Below are positions 24,201 to 38,100 of a DNA stretch of 64,000 bases, one piece after another. This stretch comes from Cyclina sinensis (taxonomy: Eukaryota; Mollusca; Bivalvia; Venerida; Veneridae), in assembly GCA_012932295.1 (NCBI GenBank), contig JAAONU010000018.1:7436828-7500827 (forward strand). Direction: 5' to 3'. Both the position numbers and the translations under genes were made by a program. The notes under the pieces are model-generated. The model ran no database searches, was not told where the DNA came from, and saw nothing but the letters and a program-made list of their open reading frames with translations. Position 1 is the stretch's first letter; each line of letters opens with the position of its first letter.

Positions 24201-24821
24201 CGAATTTTTTATACCTAGATACTGAACCATCCAGTGATCAGAAAAACTGTGACCAACAGTCCTAACATTTAGGCATAAGCGCTGTGTTTGGAATGATCGC
24301 AGCGATTGATTTGATTTCTACCAACACATCATCAATGCATAACCTGGCTCTCAGTATTATAAATTGACAGCTAATATATGGTTTTAATCATTCTTAATAC
24401 GAGCTGAAACCCGTATTATTTGGCTTTATCAGTGGATAATTGTTGAGTACTGTATTAATAGCTATTTAGATTTGGTAACTACTAGAATAAGGACAAGTTC
24501 TCGGTGTTTTAAAATGATAATATATATGGCAATATATTGGATGCAAAAGCCAGGGATAAGACTGAGTATGCACAAATCAATTTTGAATTATGATTTAACT
24601 TCTGTGTTAACATGGTTGACATAAGAAACTGTATAATTTACCTTAATGATACTTTTTTCGTTAAATTCCTTTGCGTGTTCTTTAATCTCTTCCAGTGTCT
24701 CCAGTCCACGCTTGATTTGGATTCTGTAGATTTCTCGTTTATGGCTGATCCACGCGTTACGCGCATAGAAAATTACCATGGCTATAAGCGCAATGCCTAC
24801 GATATACCCAAACGAATTCAT
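21249..24821 (-). CDS. Alkyl/aryl-sulfatase, metallo-beta-lactamase superfamily (SdsA1/BDS1-like)
   Basis: Complete 586-aa protein in four minus-strand exons: 24821-24642, 23289-23083, 22821-22569, 22369-21249. All are GT-AG with phases 0,0,1. Residues 1-25 form a hydrophobic N-terminal segment (signal anchor or signal peptide). The metallo-beta-lactamase fold follows with GYALANSIMIIGTDGVIIVD and the zinc motif THNHADH, which sits at the end of exon 2. Exon 4 carries HIPGETDDQIGVWVPD and SHTRPVIG, expected to give further metal ligands, then the alkyl-sulfatase dimerisation region and a C-terminal SCP2-like domain. Family members split sulfate from alkyl or aryl sulfate esters. Length is slightly below the bacterial ~650 aa. 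The membrane or secretory N-terminus implies action in the secretory route or outside the cell. The substrate in this animal is unknown. Confidence 0.92.
23015..23053. repeat. 13-bp triplicate in sulfatase intron 2
   Basis: TTTGAACAAGGTA is repeated three times head to tail, ending 30 bp from the exon 2 donor. Confidence 0.9.
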
Positions 24822-25862
24822 TTAGGAGGAAAATGTTTAAAGCTGACTACAAACATGTACCTTGACCTTCAGCATTGCGTTCTTTATTATGAACTGAGTC
24901 GTAAACTAACTGATATGATACGACTACTTTTTGCAAAGTTTAAAATGTAAGACTTGTGTATCAGATATGTTTATCTCGTTATAACGGATCCCTTAGTATT
25001 CATAACACTTTAATATAAACATATATTTAACTGCCATAAAATCACGGTGTACTTGTAGGTTTGATAATGTAAGTATGTTTTACTTAGTAAACTTTGTGTA
25101 ATGTTTACCTGTCTTACAAACAAGGTCGGTTGCATCGTCGGAAACCACCGCGATGGTTACATCTGATCTATGAAGTGTAATGGAACCGTCGCCGTGGGTT
25201 CCGAGGAATGGTTTGTATATTGAACCATTCTTCTTTACTGCCTACTTCATTTGGTTTTATAGTATTTTAGTCTTATGAGTTTGTTTGTTTGCAAAGTCGA
25301 TGCCCACTACTTTCTCTTCTATTTACTACGATGTATGTTCTTTTCTTCTGAAAACATATTTCAACCGTTTATAACATCAATACCATTTGGGTATAAAATA
25401 TAGGCGTTGTATTTTTAACAAACAACTAATAAAATTATAAAAGGAAGTGGTTTTATTTTATGCCTACCAATGAAATATAGGGAAATATCAGTGAGATAAA
25501 AGTGATAATACACTGTTTTGAATCAGTTAATTACCATTTTGATAATACATGTTTGTGCCCGAACTATTGAATATTGAGTATTAATCCGCTTTTATAATTA
25601 AAGTATGTATGGCAAAATTCAATAAATATTGATAAACTGTGTAGACAAAAATAAATATTATTTGATGAAAGTGTATTCAGTTTATTTCAGCAGAAGTAAA
25701 GTTATCATATGTATTGGAGATTGTCTGCACTTTTTTTTGTGCGGAGTAACCAAAGTACGCATTAACTGATTTGGGGCTCACCATGGGGAATTTATTGAAG
25801 GCCCTGATTAAAAATGTCATAAAAAACCCATTTTTGACGTGTTGGCATAAAATAAAAAGAAA
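24822..25862. other. Upstream of the sulfatase, nothing recognised
   Basis: The promoter of the sulfatase should be here, but I see no motif I can defend. Confidence 0.35.
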
Positions 25863-26016
25863 ATTTGTTTGTTTTTTAGTGGAAGATGGGAATTTATTTC
25901 ATCTCGTGAACACCATATGTTGATATTTTCACTCGTGGCTGCGCCACTCGTGAAAATATCACATATGGTGTTCACTTGATGAAATAAATTCTCATCTTCC
26001 ACAAAAACAAACAAAT
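25863..26016. repeat. Long near-perfect hairpin (fold-back element)
   Basis: Two arms of about 75 bp, roughly 90% complementary, meet at 25939/25942 with almost no loop. Outer ends are ATTTGTTTGTTTTT and its complement. The centre reads CACTCGTGGCTGCGCCACTCGTG, flanked by GATATTTTCAC and GTGAAAATATC. This looks like a palindromic MITE. The transcribed RNA would fold into a pre-miRNA-sized stem. No flanking duplication was identified. Confidence 0.85.
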
Positions 26017-28019
26017 ATCCTCTATGTAATTCTTGCATGAACATGTACCTTGAAAGTTCCCTTTGTATAAGGCTTTACAATTTATAGTGACATGCTGTAC
26101 TTCAAGCTTCAAATATGTTATTGTAGCAGAAAGCAAACTACAGTGCTTAAGCCTATTTGATACATTAAAATACAGTATACATGTAGACATGGATATTAGC
26201 TACGGCTTATACAAAATAATTACGTACTATTGAAATTCAATGTACCTATGAAAAGATATCAATGTTTTCTTTCAAAATGGCATTTAAATGTATTATATGA
26301 TTTTTTGTAGAAATTGAACACTATTAAATGATGGTGATGGTCTTTGTTGGCTTAAATCTATAACCCCGTAACTCGATGTTTGGTAAAATTGAGATTTTAC
26401 ACCACTTTTCGTCTCAATGAGCTCTATACAATGAAAATAGTTACCTATTTATAGAACTAACCTAAATATCTTTATTTGCAATTCCACAATCCCGTAACTC
26501 GCTTACTTACGCCAGACTTTAATTCTAGACACAGTAACTTTCTGTCCAATCAAACGTTCTCATTTTGTACCACGTGATATATGACACAACTGAAATGGCT
26601 TCACATTTTATCACAACAAAAAATAAATATTTCAAAAACTTTCAGCAATTTGTTTTACGATAGTACAAGTATTTTACCTGACTCTTATATAAATAAATTA
26701 TCTGATAGTTTCTATAGCATGACCATCATTTTGCATAAATATTAGTTTGCCTTGAATAGAAACATATGTAAATACTTATTCTTTTCGGATGATTACCATT
26801 TCGGACATACTCGAATTATTTATATAGCCTGAAAGCCAAAGAAGAATTTATATAATTTTCATTTAAAAATAATGAATGATTAAAGGAGGAAGTGTTAGCA
26901 ATAAAAACTCATTATGTAGTGCAATTTTCAAGTTTCACAAACATAATACAACCAACCCTTGCAAACATATGTTTTAACAAGCTTATGATCACTGTGGAAG
27001 CATGCAATGTTCCGCTTCACATTAAACTTTGTAAAAACACACCACAAACCGTGCATGGGTATTTAGTATATTTACATATAACCTTGCACAGCTCCGTTGA
27101 TTAAAGTGCATATAAAGATCATATCTTAGACTGTTTTGTTTAAGCAGCTCGAGCACAGTTCGTCATTGTCTAAGAATTTGATTTTTATTATCTGTGTGTA
27201 TTACGTCTATCAATACCCATCTACAGACGTATTGTCACCAAATGCAAAATTTCGTGATTTAAAAAAAAGGCTAGTTTCTCCATAGGCTATATCGTTACGA
27301 ACAGTATAAAACCTATATTTAAAATTTCTATTTTCGTTTGCCGTCACATGGCTGATCACATTCACTCCTCGTGCATGCGCTCACATCATATCCGTATTTG
27401 AATAATGGGGCCAAAAGCCACAGGTATTCGTTTCATGGATAAATGCGCTGAACCACTATATAACCAGAACAAGGTACGAAAGTTCACAAGAATGAATCTT
27501 AGGGTCACTTTACTGTTAAATTACTTCATATACGATTTAAATTATCCCTCCAAATCAACGTTTTGCCATAGTATTAACAAGTTGGCTGTTTTAAAAAGAA
27601 TCCAATCAGTTATGCCAAATAATTTCATTTTAACACGTGATCACATCTTGATGCAATATTTCTAGCGATATTGATAGTTGTCTTCTTGCTTTAATGTTTC
27701 TGTCCATGTTTGTAAATATTGTCTGTTTGTAAACAAAGCAAGTAATTTTATTACAATATATAATGTTATAAGTCTTTACAAGCACAGGATATAATGAATT
27801 CACTATGAAATATTATCTTTGAGTACTCAACTACGTTCATTTAAAAATAATTTAAGTCTCGTAAATAGAGCTAGAAAGGGATATTAAAAAGAGAACATCA
27901 TAACAATTTTATATTTTACAAGACTAACATTTCATCTGTGCATTATATTCACTTACACCTTTGAAATAAAACCACTGAATTTTGCACTTTTATTGTCACA
28001 TTTCAACATGTTGTCAATT
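26017..28019. other. Intergenic, nothing recognised
   Basis: AT-rich spacer. The phrase CCCGTAACTCG occurs twice (about 26367 and 26493). No gene or element is supportable. Confidence 0.4.
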
Positions 28020-28294
28020 TAAGCCGGCATCCTACAGGTAATCCAGGGGTCATGATTTCGCTCCCCGCTTCTCCATTTGCATTTCTTATTCTCTTTCGGA
28101 AGAGACATTAAACTGAGGTCCCATATATCAGTGCTATACACTGAACATGGAAAAGAACCAGAGGCATCACTGAAATGGGATGCTTACTTGTCTTGCACTA
28201 CCACCAACAACCTAAAATAACTAACTTCTCCTTTATTGGGCGTCGGTCATATGGTCAACACATACCGACGATAAATAAACTCAAATAGATAGAG
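28020..28294 (+). mobile_element. tRNA-derived SINE, copy 1 (diverged)
   Basis: Same family as the copy at 46940-47225. It shares a weak tRNA-like head (B-box-like 'ggggtcatgatttcgctcccc'), a core with CCCATATATCAGTGCT and AAAAGAACCAG, a middle stretch with CTTGTCTTGCACTACC and TAACT, and a 3' end with 'accgacg...aaactcaaatagatag'. Pol III promoter boxes are eroded, so it is old. Confidence 0.75.
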
Positions 28295-29137
28295 CAATAC
28301 ACAGCTAATTTAGCAAAGCTCATATTGCCTGCTGGCAATATAGGCTTTCTCTGAATTCTGAGGAATTGCTCAAACTGCTGACGCATTTTGAAAACTCACC
28401 ATTATACTTGGTGATGCCCTAAGGGGCAAAACCCAAAAATGAAAGTATATCAGCTGAACCGTCATTTTTCCTAAACATCACCTTAACATTTAAAATGAAG
28501 TAACCAATTCTATGTTTGTGGTGGATAGAAAAAAGTAACTGCCAATAATTATGTCCGCCTGTAAGATAGGATGTAAATAGTTTAAGAAGGTATATTTTCT
28601 TTAGTGTCGTCAGCCACGCATACGTTCTACTTCTATACTTAATCAGCTTTACATTTTCTATATCACTCAGGGACAAAGGCATTTGAGAATTCCGTAAAAA
28701 CATTAACCTTTACAAAGATTTCCCGCTGACTCGCCAACAACAAAGAGTAACGGAGGACACATTCGCCGTGGAAATATCCGGTAGACACGTTGATATAAAC
28801 AGTGGAGACTAGTTAATGAATATTCTCCTGGAATATATCTCCAATATCACGATACTAACTGGACACGCACATTGAAAAGCGTTTGCTTTTAGTTTTCATT
28901 ACTGAAAAACATGTGGTTCATACTTATTTTCTATAAATTGCAAAACGTGAGCGCCCTCCGTTAAAAAACAATGTGTTTGTAATCTGTGAAATACACTGTA
29001 TTAACTTTAAGATGTCTCTTATTTCCGTCGTTAAAAGAATATTTCTGGAAATACATAAATTGTGCTTGTTAATACGTGACTTTAAGAAGACAGAATTTTG
29101 TAACGCCATAAGAACAAACGTTGTAGGAGAGCAGTGT
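28295..29137. other. Downstream of the lectin gene, likely 3' UTR in part
   Basis: No separate gene. The minus-strand frame at 28419-28703 has no recognised domain. Confidence 0.35.
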
Positions 29138-32100
29138 TTAAATGCTTTTCTGACAACTGAAGCGGTACTGGTTGGAACACATGTCATTCTGAAGATACGG
29201 CATGTCGCCAACGTATGCCATCTGTATGCACTCCTCTGAGGGAATGCTAGATGTTTGAGTCTGTCCAGGCACCCACAGAGAGCTATCGATGGTAATGTAA
29301 TTTCCAAGCCAAATCCATTCCAAGACTTTCATATCAAACTTACCACCCAGCCATATGGGTTCTGAAGTAAGATATATACAGTTAAGTCTGTTTAACAGTG
29401 TATGAGCTAAAACTACTGTACGCTTCATTTATCTTTCATTTTCAGTCATAAGCGCACTCATATTGTAAAATATATTACCTAACGTTTCATCTTACAAAAC
29501 ACTTATATCAGCTATGGAAACAAAAAAGGACAACAGAATAGTACCGTATGTACACTAACAGACCATTAAAACTCTGAAATTTTCAGACCTACCAATCGAG
29601 TCTGAATAAAATGTGTAGACATTTGACTTAGACAACTGGCTCTTGAACTTTTTCTCAATGTTAATATGAAATTTTTCATACTACTATAAATAAACATTCC
29701 GTATCATTGACTCAAAGATAAGGGAAGAAAGAGAATCTGCATGCCATTTTCTACTTTTAGTTGACTTACCTACAGTAGATAAATGTCGTGCTTCTAGCTC
29801 ACGAAGAATCTGCTCCATTTCAAGCGTGTCAAGAATATAGGCCAGTGTGCCGCCATTTGTCTCACAAACAGCCTATAGCAATGACAAAAATAAAATAATG
29901 GTATTTCATTAACTGCGTATGGTCGTAACTCTTGCCACTTTTTGCACAATTCAATACGTAAATATTTGAACTGCAGACTTTTTTAAGTCGAGCTTCTATA
30001 CATTTACAAGTTTACTTGCAAAAGCATGCTGCATTTATATAAAGCCGTGTATTTTTATAAATGTTGACCGTGAAAAGCTAACTTTACGCTTTCGGTGTCG
30101 TAAATATTCGACCATCGTTAATTAATCAAGTTTATCAAACCGAATAACGTATATTAAAAAGCACATGGGTAGTAAAGGATTTAATTTGATATCCTATGCC
30201 TATAGTTCACACTACTGTTTAATGCCATATTGTTTCACATCCTGTATGACCGTAGTACCGGACTTTCGTTATGCATGCCAGACAAAACGCTGTAAGTCTA
30301 AAATATAATATTCACATAGATTTAAGACACAAGTTAGTTAAGATGAGTCGATTTGTTCACTGAATCATTGGACATGTTTGAAAAGGTCAAAAAGAAAATA
30401 TTGTTAAATCAAAGAGCAACTTCTCTGCCTCGTAACGTGACTCAAATCTCAAATCAACAAAGATACAGAAGGATTCCAACAGTTGTAGAAATTATAGCTT
30501 TTTTAAAAAAATGTTTCTTTCTTTGTATTTTTCCATTTTTTCCATTAAATGATGAGTATTATTGTTATATATAAAGTATATCGTTCGCAACCACAGAGGC
30601 GTTTTATATGGGTGGTCGAATATTCATAACTTGTTGAAATTACATAGCTAATGTTTTGGCCTTGTCTAGGCAACGGATTTTACAAAATGGTTGACTTGCA
30701 GGAAACGTTCTTAAAAAAGATATCCTTAACAGCTGTTTGACATAAGAAGTTGTTTGTAATAGTGATTATTTACGTTCTTTAAAACAGAAATGTGTTGTTA
30801 TTCCAGGCTCCATTATAATATTTACCAGTGCTGTGTCCCAGTTCATTTCCTGAGAAACAATGGCCATTTGGCGTCCGTTAACGATAAACCAGTCATCCTC
30901 ATTGATCATCACAGCATACTCTTTTTGGCACAAGAAAGCTTTCTGTTCAGCGCAAACACTGCTTGAAAGTAGGATAAAGTCGTTGGTTGGGCTGAGATTA
31001 AAGTTGGTGATATCTTGGTGAAGTTGAACACACTCTCCTACCCTGTGATCAATTGCGTCAGAATGAAGCAATGAAGTCTCAACAATATCGTTGCCTGAGT
31101 CGAGCTCTGACCACCAAATCCACTCAGTGGTGGCCGTATCATATCTTCCACCAGTCCAGATTTGTGCTGTATGGTCATGAAAATAATAATAAGGTACATC
31201 AAAACTGTTGGCAATGTAAATATATCTTTATCAGATGGTTTGTCATCATTTTGAAGAAATCGTGATCTACTTAAATTCTGCTATTCTAAAATCAATAAGG
31301 GTCATTTCCTTTCCACTAGATACTAGAAGAACCGGGGTGAAATCATTCAAAAACAAGACCTGTCCGCAGACAGCACGCTCCACTTTTCTCAGTGCTGGAT
31401 AATAAATTATAAGCCAAGTCAAACAAGAGGTCCAAGTGAAAAAATATTTGACTGGGGGAGGGCAAGTACCTAGTCATATAAGACGAAAAAAAATTTGGGG
31501 GGTGGGGAGGGAAGTAGTGAGGAGGTAAAAGAGGGGGTCCCCATGCATTTGGGAGTCAAGTTCCTATGTATTTAAAAAAAAACAATGGAAAAAAATTGGT
31601 TTATAAAAAAGTTTATTTCAAAGCTTAAGAAGGTCTTTTCCAATATAGGAGAAAAAAGATTTTTTTGTGTTTTTAGCCGGGGTTCGGGGAGGGGAGGGGT
31701 AAAGTAAGTTCATAGTTTTTTTGGGGGGAAGTGGGTGGGGGGGGAGTCAAGTCACGTCATACCTACATATTTAAAAGTCAAGTACCTACATATTTTATAA
31801 AAAAAAAAAAAGATAATTATAATGAACAAAATTATTGGGGTGGGGGGGGGGGGGGGGGGTAATGCCAGGGATTGGGGGTCCCCAAGCAGAGGGGAGGTTG
31901 GAGGATGGGGGGAGGGGAAGCACTTACCCATCCTATGTAAGTTAAAGTTTATTTCTAGGCTTAAGAAGTTTTTTCCCTATATATAAGTATAAGCAAAATC
32001 AAGTGACCCCTGCGGTGGGGCTAACTTTGACCCCAGGGACATGGGTACCAATAATCATTGCAGGGTTCTTGCTGGTGATCAAGTATTCCAAGATTGAATG

Positions 32101-35100
32101 GAATATCTTGACACTTTGAGAAATGGACATTAACAAAAAGGTTATCCAAGAAATTTTAAGTTGAAAAAAGGGGCATAATTTTGCAAAAATGAATTTGAGG
32201 GTAATCTGCCCTTGTGAAATGGTGTCACATTTTGATAGTGAACATGTATTCCTTATTTGAAGTAAATAGCTTTGATAGTTTCTGAGAAATGGACCTTAAC
32301 AAAAAGGTTAACCAACGACGACGCCGACGAGGGGGTCATGACAATAGCTCCACTTTTTTTTCTTCGAAAAGTGGAGCTAGTAATTACTTTAAAGCCATGT
32401 TACTATTCAAGGTCACAATGACCTTGTGCTGTGACCAAGTGATTTAAAAGTAAAAAATGTCGTTTACTAATCTTTTCAAAACTTGCAGTAATATAAAAGT
32501 GTCTTAGATTCAGTTCGTTTTTTCTACTTTTTTTAATCAAAAGTCAATTTCATGCGACGACGTCAAATTGAAAATCTCCATCCATCCATTCTAACTACCG
32601 TGTCTTAACCCAACCGGAGAACACGGGCCGAGAAATTGGCAGAAAACTGTAGAAAAATAAATGATAAAACAACTGCCTCTCGGTATAATTCTAAAGGTGT
32701 TTACTGTATCGTGTAGGATTCAGGTAGACAGTTCGTAAGTCTTTGATATACTGCAGTTATCAATGTTTACAGACCGTAGCATGTATGGTCCATAATCTTT
32801 GTTACCTGCTGGTTCAATGCCTTTGTTCGTAATAGCATTTATAATCAGCTCCAATTCTCTGCTTGTGTAGATTCGTACCAGCATCCCACCATTCATTTTA
32901 CAAACGTCCTGTAATAAGTTAATGTAATTCGTTGTAAATCAAAGCACTGAAGGTGCTGATGTGGCCATTGTCATGCAAAATATGGCTGCTCGGCGTCATC
33001 GCAAGTGTACACCATACTCTATATGCTGACGTCACGATCATTTGTGCGCGACCGTTAAGACATATTATGTTTTATGTTATGAGTTATGCTAGTTCTGGTA
33101 TCTCGCGCCGTGGGTTATTAACTGAAGTAGGTTACTAAGTATTTTGACGTAATTATCGAGTTAGGTCAGTGGCTTAACCAATTTAGTCTCGAAGTATCTA
33201 CTAGAAAAGTAAATTTCTTTGACAGTAAGTATATCTGAATTGTTAATTTCAAGATCAAAAAGTCTTTAAAGTATGAAACCTTTTGATTTTACTCGATAGT
33301 ACGGTGTTTTTAAATAAGTGCAGTCAGCCTGCCAATTGTGCAATGTAAGTTCATTATTCTGAAAATGTAACCTTACACAACTAGAAATGCATATGATGCC
33401 AAACCAAGCTTTATTTTGAAACAATATGAACGGAAGATTTCCTACATTTTAGATGGCCGGAACGCTCAAATAATGGGAATTTTATAAACACTGAATACTA
33501 TACATAAAAAAGATATTAATCTATGACCTTAGAAAGCGAGAGGAATGAATGACGTGCAATGAAGACTGAACAACGTATAATATTTTATAAAATACTGTTA
33601 CAGTAGTAAATTTACTTGAAAGCAAAAATCTTGTACTTATTTTATAAATAGACGAGTAGACAGGGTTGATTTTTTTAGGGCAGATGTTCGTTTTTAGTAT
33701 GGAGTATTTAGAGTCTGAAACTTTCGTGCATGTTTGTCTAAACACGGCATCAAAATTTCTATGTACTGACTCTGCCTCTATCGCCGGTCGACAAATGCCA
33801 CAATTTGGCGCCAAAGATCCTGATCGAATGCAGATTTGTTGTTCGAGTACTTCCGGCTTACCTGTTATCTATTACTTCATTAACTGAATATGAACAAGGC
33901 CATTTTGTCAGTGATGTGAGGGGTTTTACAAGAAAATTTTACACAACATTATCAAAATACTAAGAGAACCTTTTTAACTGTAAAACGAAAAAAAAAACTA
34001 CCTATAAAGTTGTAATAATGTAAAGTTCTTTACATTTGACTGTTTCCAGTTAAGTGTTGGCGTCTGTACATATGCAATGCTTCGAAGACGTGCGACGTCA
34101 TCATCCAGCAGAAACCAGTCGACTTCTGGAATTTGAACACGTAATTCACGTTGGCAAAGAAAGCTGTTCTCTTCTGTACATGAACTGTTACCAAGGTAAT
34201 ACTCATCCCATGATTGTTGCGACAGCCATATACAGTCGCTGAAAGCCGTACTTGGACTTCCGGAATGCCAGAGTGTGTCGTCTAAAATCAAGACGCGTTC
34301 TGATATGTTATTTATCCAGAACCATTCACCTTGACTATCATCGTATCCTGCGCCTGACCACAGCTTCTCTGAAACAGTTGAATGACTATGAGTTATAAAG
34401 CTAATAGCTTTTTCAAGGGATTAGAATATTACAAACAATTCAAAATGTAATTCGTTCATCAGCCAAGTTCTAAATAAATGAGCAGTACTTAATGAGGATT
34501 TCCTTTGTCTTTTTTTTCAATTTGGATTGCTTTAAATGATTTTAAAATAATAAGACATGGTCAATTCACTGGAAATTGACATATGCCCCCGAACTGTAGC
34601 TTTGAAATGAAGCTGGTGTAAATATATAATTGAATATGCCTGAAAAGAGAACTGAAGGTAAATTGTTAAGTAATGTTTTTCTGCTTCAGATTCTTATATG
34701 AAGGTTGAAGACATAATTATTCAATGAAATAGAAAGCTGCGAGTTTGGCATTGAATACGAACAATATTGTTTTATTCCCAACACCTACTGATGTTTTATA
34801 TATAATATAATATATATAAATAGTATAATATAATAAAATCCCCCAAGCTGTTTTGGAGATGTTTTAATATAGAAGTTATAGTAAAAAAATGACTAAGGGC
34901 CCATAACACTGCCAAAAATAATCCGACCAGAAACTCCTGACGATATGCACAGCTAGGTTTGGTGACAAACTTTCCTGTGTAGTTTCAATGAAATCCTCAA
35001 GTGGTTTTGGAGATGAAGTGTGGACAAGATTTCAATATAGAAGTTAGAGTAAAAAATGACTAAGTGCCCATAACTCTGCAAAAAATAAATCGAGCGGAAT

Positions 35101-38100
35101 CTCCTGACGATGTGCATAACAAGGCTTGATAAAAAAACATTCCTGTGAAGTATCACAGGAGTTTGAAATTCTATCAATAAACAAGAGATATTGAAAAAAA
35201 TTATGCCCTCTATGTAATAAAAAAACACCAGGAATACAACGCCTTTTCCCCACCCAATACACGTAGAACCGAATTATACGAACAGAACACAGAGTGGTAA
35301 CAACCTAGCGAGCCTCCTCGATAAAGAACACTTTAAGCTACCTATAACGACCGATGATATTCTTTAACACGACATTCTTAAAGAATTATTTAACAAATTA
35401 CGCTTATTTCCTGTTTTTTAAACTTGTCGCCGTAGCCATTCGCTGACGTCAGGCCAATCCTTCGGGGGCATAAAAACAAAAATTTGGTTTACCATCGAAT
35501 GGAACATTTTTTTCACGTAGGTTTTTGCTGAGTTCACTGACATAATACATATGAGAAAGTGTCCCGCCATTTCTAACACATACTTCCTGAAAAAATAAAC
35601 ACATTCCCTAGTTTATTATAAACAGCTGTAGTTCTGGCGAAACAACAGCTTTAAGAACGTAAATCAATATAACGTATATTTCAAACACGGTTTTAAATTA
35701 AAAATATGATTAGCTTTAGATATAAGAAAAAATGACAATGATTACCTGTGCCTTAGTCCGAGATAAAGTCGGGTTTCTGATGTATGCTGCTTCCCGTTTC
35801 GTTTGGCTCGAATTAACCAGGAACCAGTCATTATCATCGATGTTAACATTAGTAAAGTCTTTCTCACAAACGAAAGTCACCTGCACATGGCAGAACTCGT
35901 TCATAAGATAGTACTCGTTTCCGAGCCTGTTGTCCCGATAGAGACAGGTACACTTTCTGTTCTCGTCAGCGATTGGTTTATCTGTCCCCCAAAGTGTCGG
36001 TTCGACTGATTGGACAGATCCAGATACTCTTTGCCACGCCCAAATATTTTCGGTAGTGTTATGCATCCCGCCAAGCCAAAGTTGAGCTGAAATGCATTCA
36101 TAATAAGATCTGCCATTCAAATCTATGTGGTGAAATGATATAACTTCTTTGCTAAGTGTGTAAAGATCTTTTATTGTCAAAAAAGAAAAACAGCTCTTTG
36201 CCAGAGTTTGTAAGACCATTTGCTTTTCTGAAACCTCTCTTAAGATTCATTCTCAGCTTACAATGTCTGTTATACTGGGGGCATGTGCATCAAAATGGCG
36301 GTTACTAAGAAGATATAAAGATAGCAGTAAGTTAACGATTTGGGCTCGAATTACATGTTCCAGTGCATATAAGACAGGTAAATAAAACTGATTAATAATC
36401 ATCATAGTTGATATTTGTTCTCCTAGTCTTCTGTTTTACTCCTCGCCCATGAAACTACATGTTATACAAAAAATACCTTCCATTGGGGAACTGGCCAACC
36501 AGTCATGTACCAACTTGCGTTCAGTCTCATCGTAAATATGCGCTAGAGAGCCTCCATTCTGCTCGCAAACACTCTTATATAAAGAACATGAAACGTTTAA
36601 ACAGGAGGTTCATATATCAAATAGATTCTTAAATTTAATTGACAAAAACCAAAAAATAAAACAAAACATTTAGTTTCTTGGTTATAATTTTACCCCACTT
36701 TTCATCATGACCAACATCTTAAACAAATCTAGATCAAAATTAAACATCATAACCATCCTAATAAATATCATTATTATGTTTTAGGTTACCACTTTACTCC
36801 TTTTTAACTTACGGCTGTTGTGAAAAAAAAGTATATTGAATGTGTATATCGTTTTTCTTACCATAGCAGATTTCCAGCTCAGATTGAAACCTCTGATGGA
36901 CGCTAGTTGTCTTATCCTTGTTTCAGAGGGCAGTGTGTACCAGTCAGCTTCATTGATAACCACAGTAGGAAATGACGTTGTTGTATACGATGACGAAGAC
37001 ATTGGCGTTAACGAAGGCGTCGTTGTGGAACCTGTCAAGTGAAAAGACGTAGTCAGTTTTGGGAGGAAAATGATATCTAACATACCAACACATGCACTGA
37101 AATATTTATTATGATTTCAAAGTTTTATCTATAGCGTCAGTCAGCTTCATTGATAACTACAGTAGGAAATGACGTTTTAAAGACATTTGCGTTAACGCAG
37201 GTGTCGTTGTGGAACCTGTCAGTTGAAAAGACGTAGTCGGTTTTGGGAGGAAAATGATATCTAACATACCAACACATGCACTGAAATATTTATTATGATT
37301 TCAAAGTTTTATCTATAGCGTCAGTCAGCTTCATTGATAACTACAGTAGGAAATGACGTTGTAAAGACATTTGCGTTAACGCAGGTGTCGTTGTGGAACC
37401 TGTCAGTTGAAAAGACGTAGTCAGTTTTGGGAGGAAAATGATATCTAACATACCAACACATGCACTGAAATATTTATTATGATTTCAAAGTTTTATCTAT
37501 AGCGTACCAATGCGTTTAGGAATACCCCGAAAGACATCTGCACTGCATACATACATGTACTTATTTGATCGAATATATACCATGAAATCGAGATTATATG
37601 TTTATGAACAACTTTATTGTCCCCTGAGAAGAAGAGGTTTTAATTGCTGACGTTCTAACGAGACACTTACCAGCGCAGGTTTGAGCCCAGGTACCGTCAG
37701 CACAGCAATGGTCACTGTAAGGAAAGTCACTTAAACTTCGCTCGACCAAGATTTTCGCGCCAACGAGATGAGATAAGCCCTCCGAGGGTAAATAGGTACC
37801 TGGTGCATAATGAGGTGTAGGGCACTCTGAAATTATTATAGCTGCTCATTTACGAAGTGTATTTCTCTCTATTATCTAAATCAATGTTATGTTATTTTAT
37901 GATAGACATCTATTAAACAAATCATTGTGGAGCATTGTTATGATAAGCATATATTCAGAACATTTTTGAATTACAGACTGGTTTATTTAAAATGCCTGTC
38001 TCAAAATCTTCAGATTATCTTAATTTAAGAACTGTTGACCAAAATGGAATGAAACAAATACTTGTAGCTGGAAAGGAAAACTAAAAATGTAAAATGCAGC

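Noticed and set aside
33521..33887. Frames on both strands, one starting MAPNCGICRP
   Set aside because: They lie in the intron between lectin exons 8 and 9, lack domains, and do not fit the exon phase pattern.
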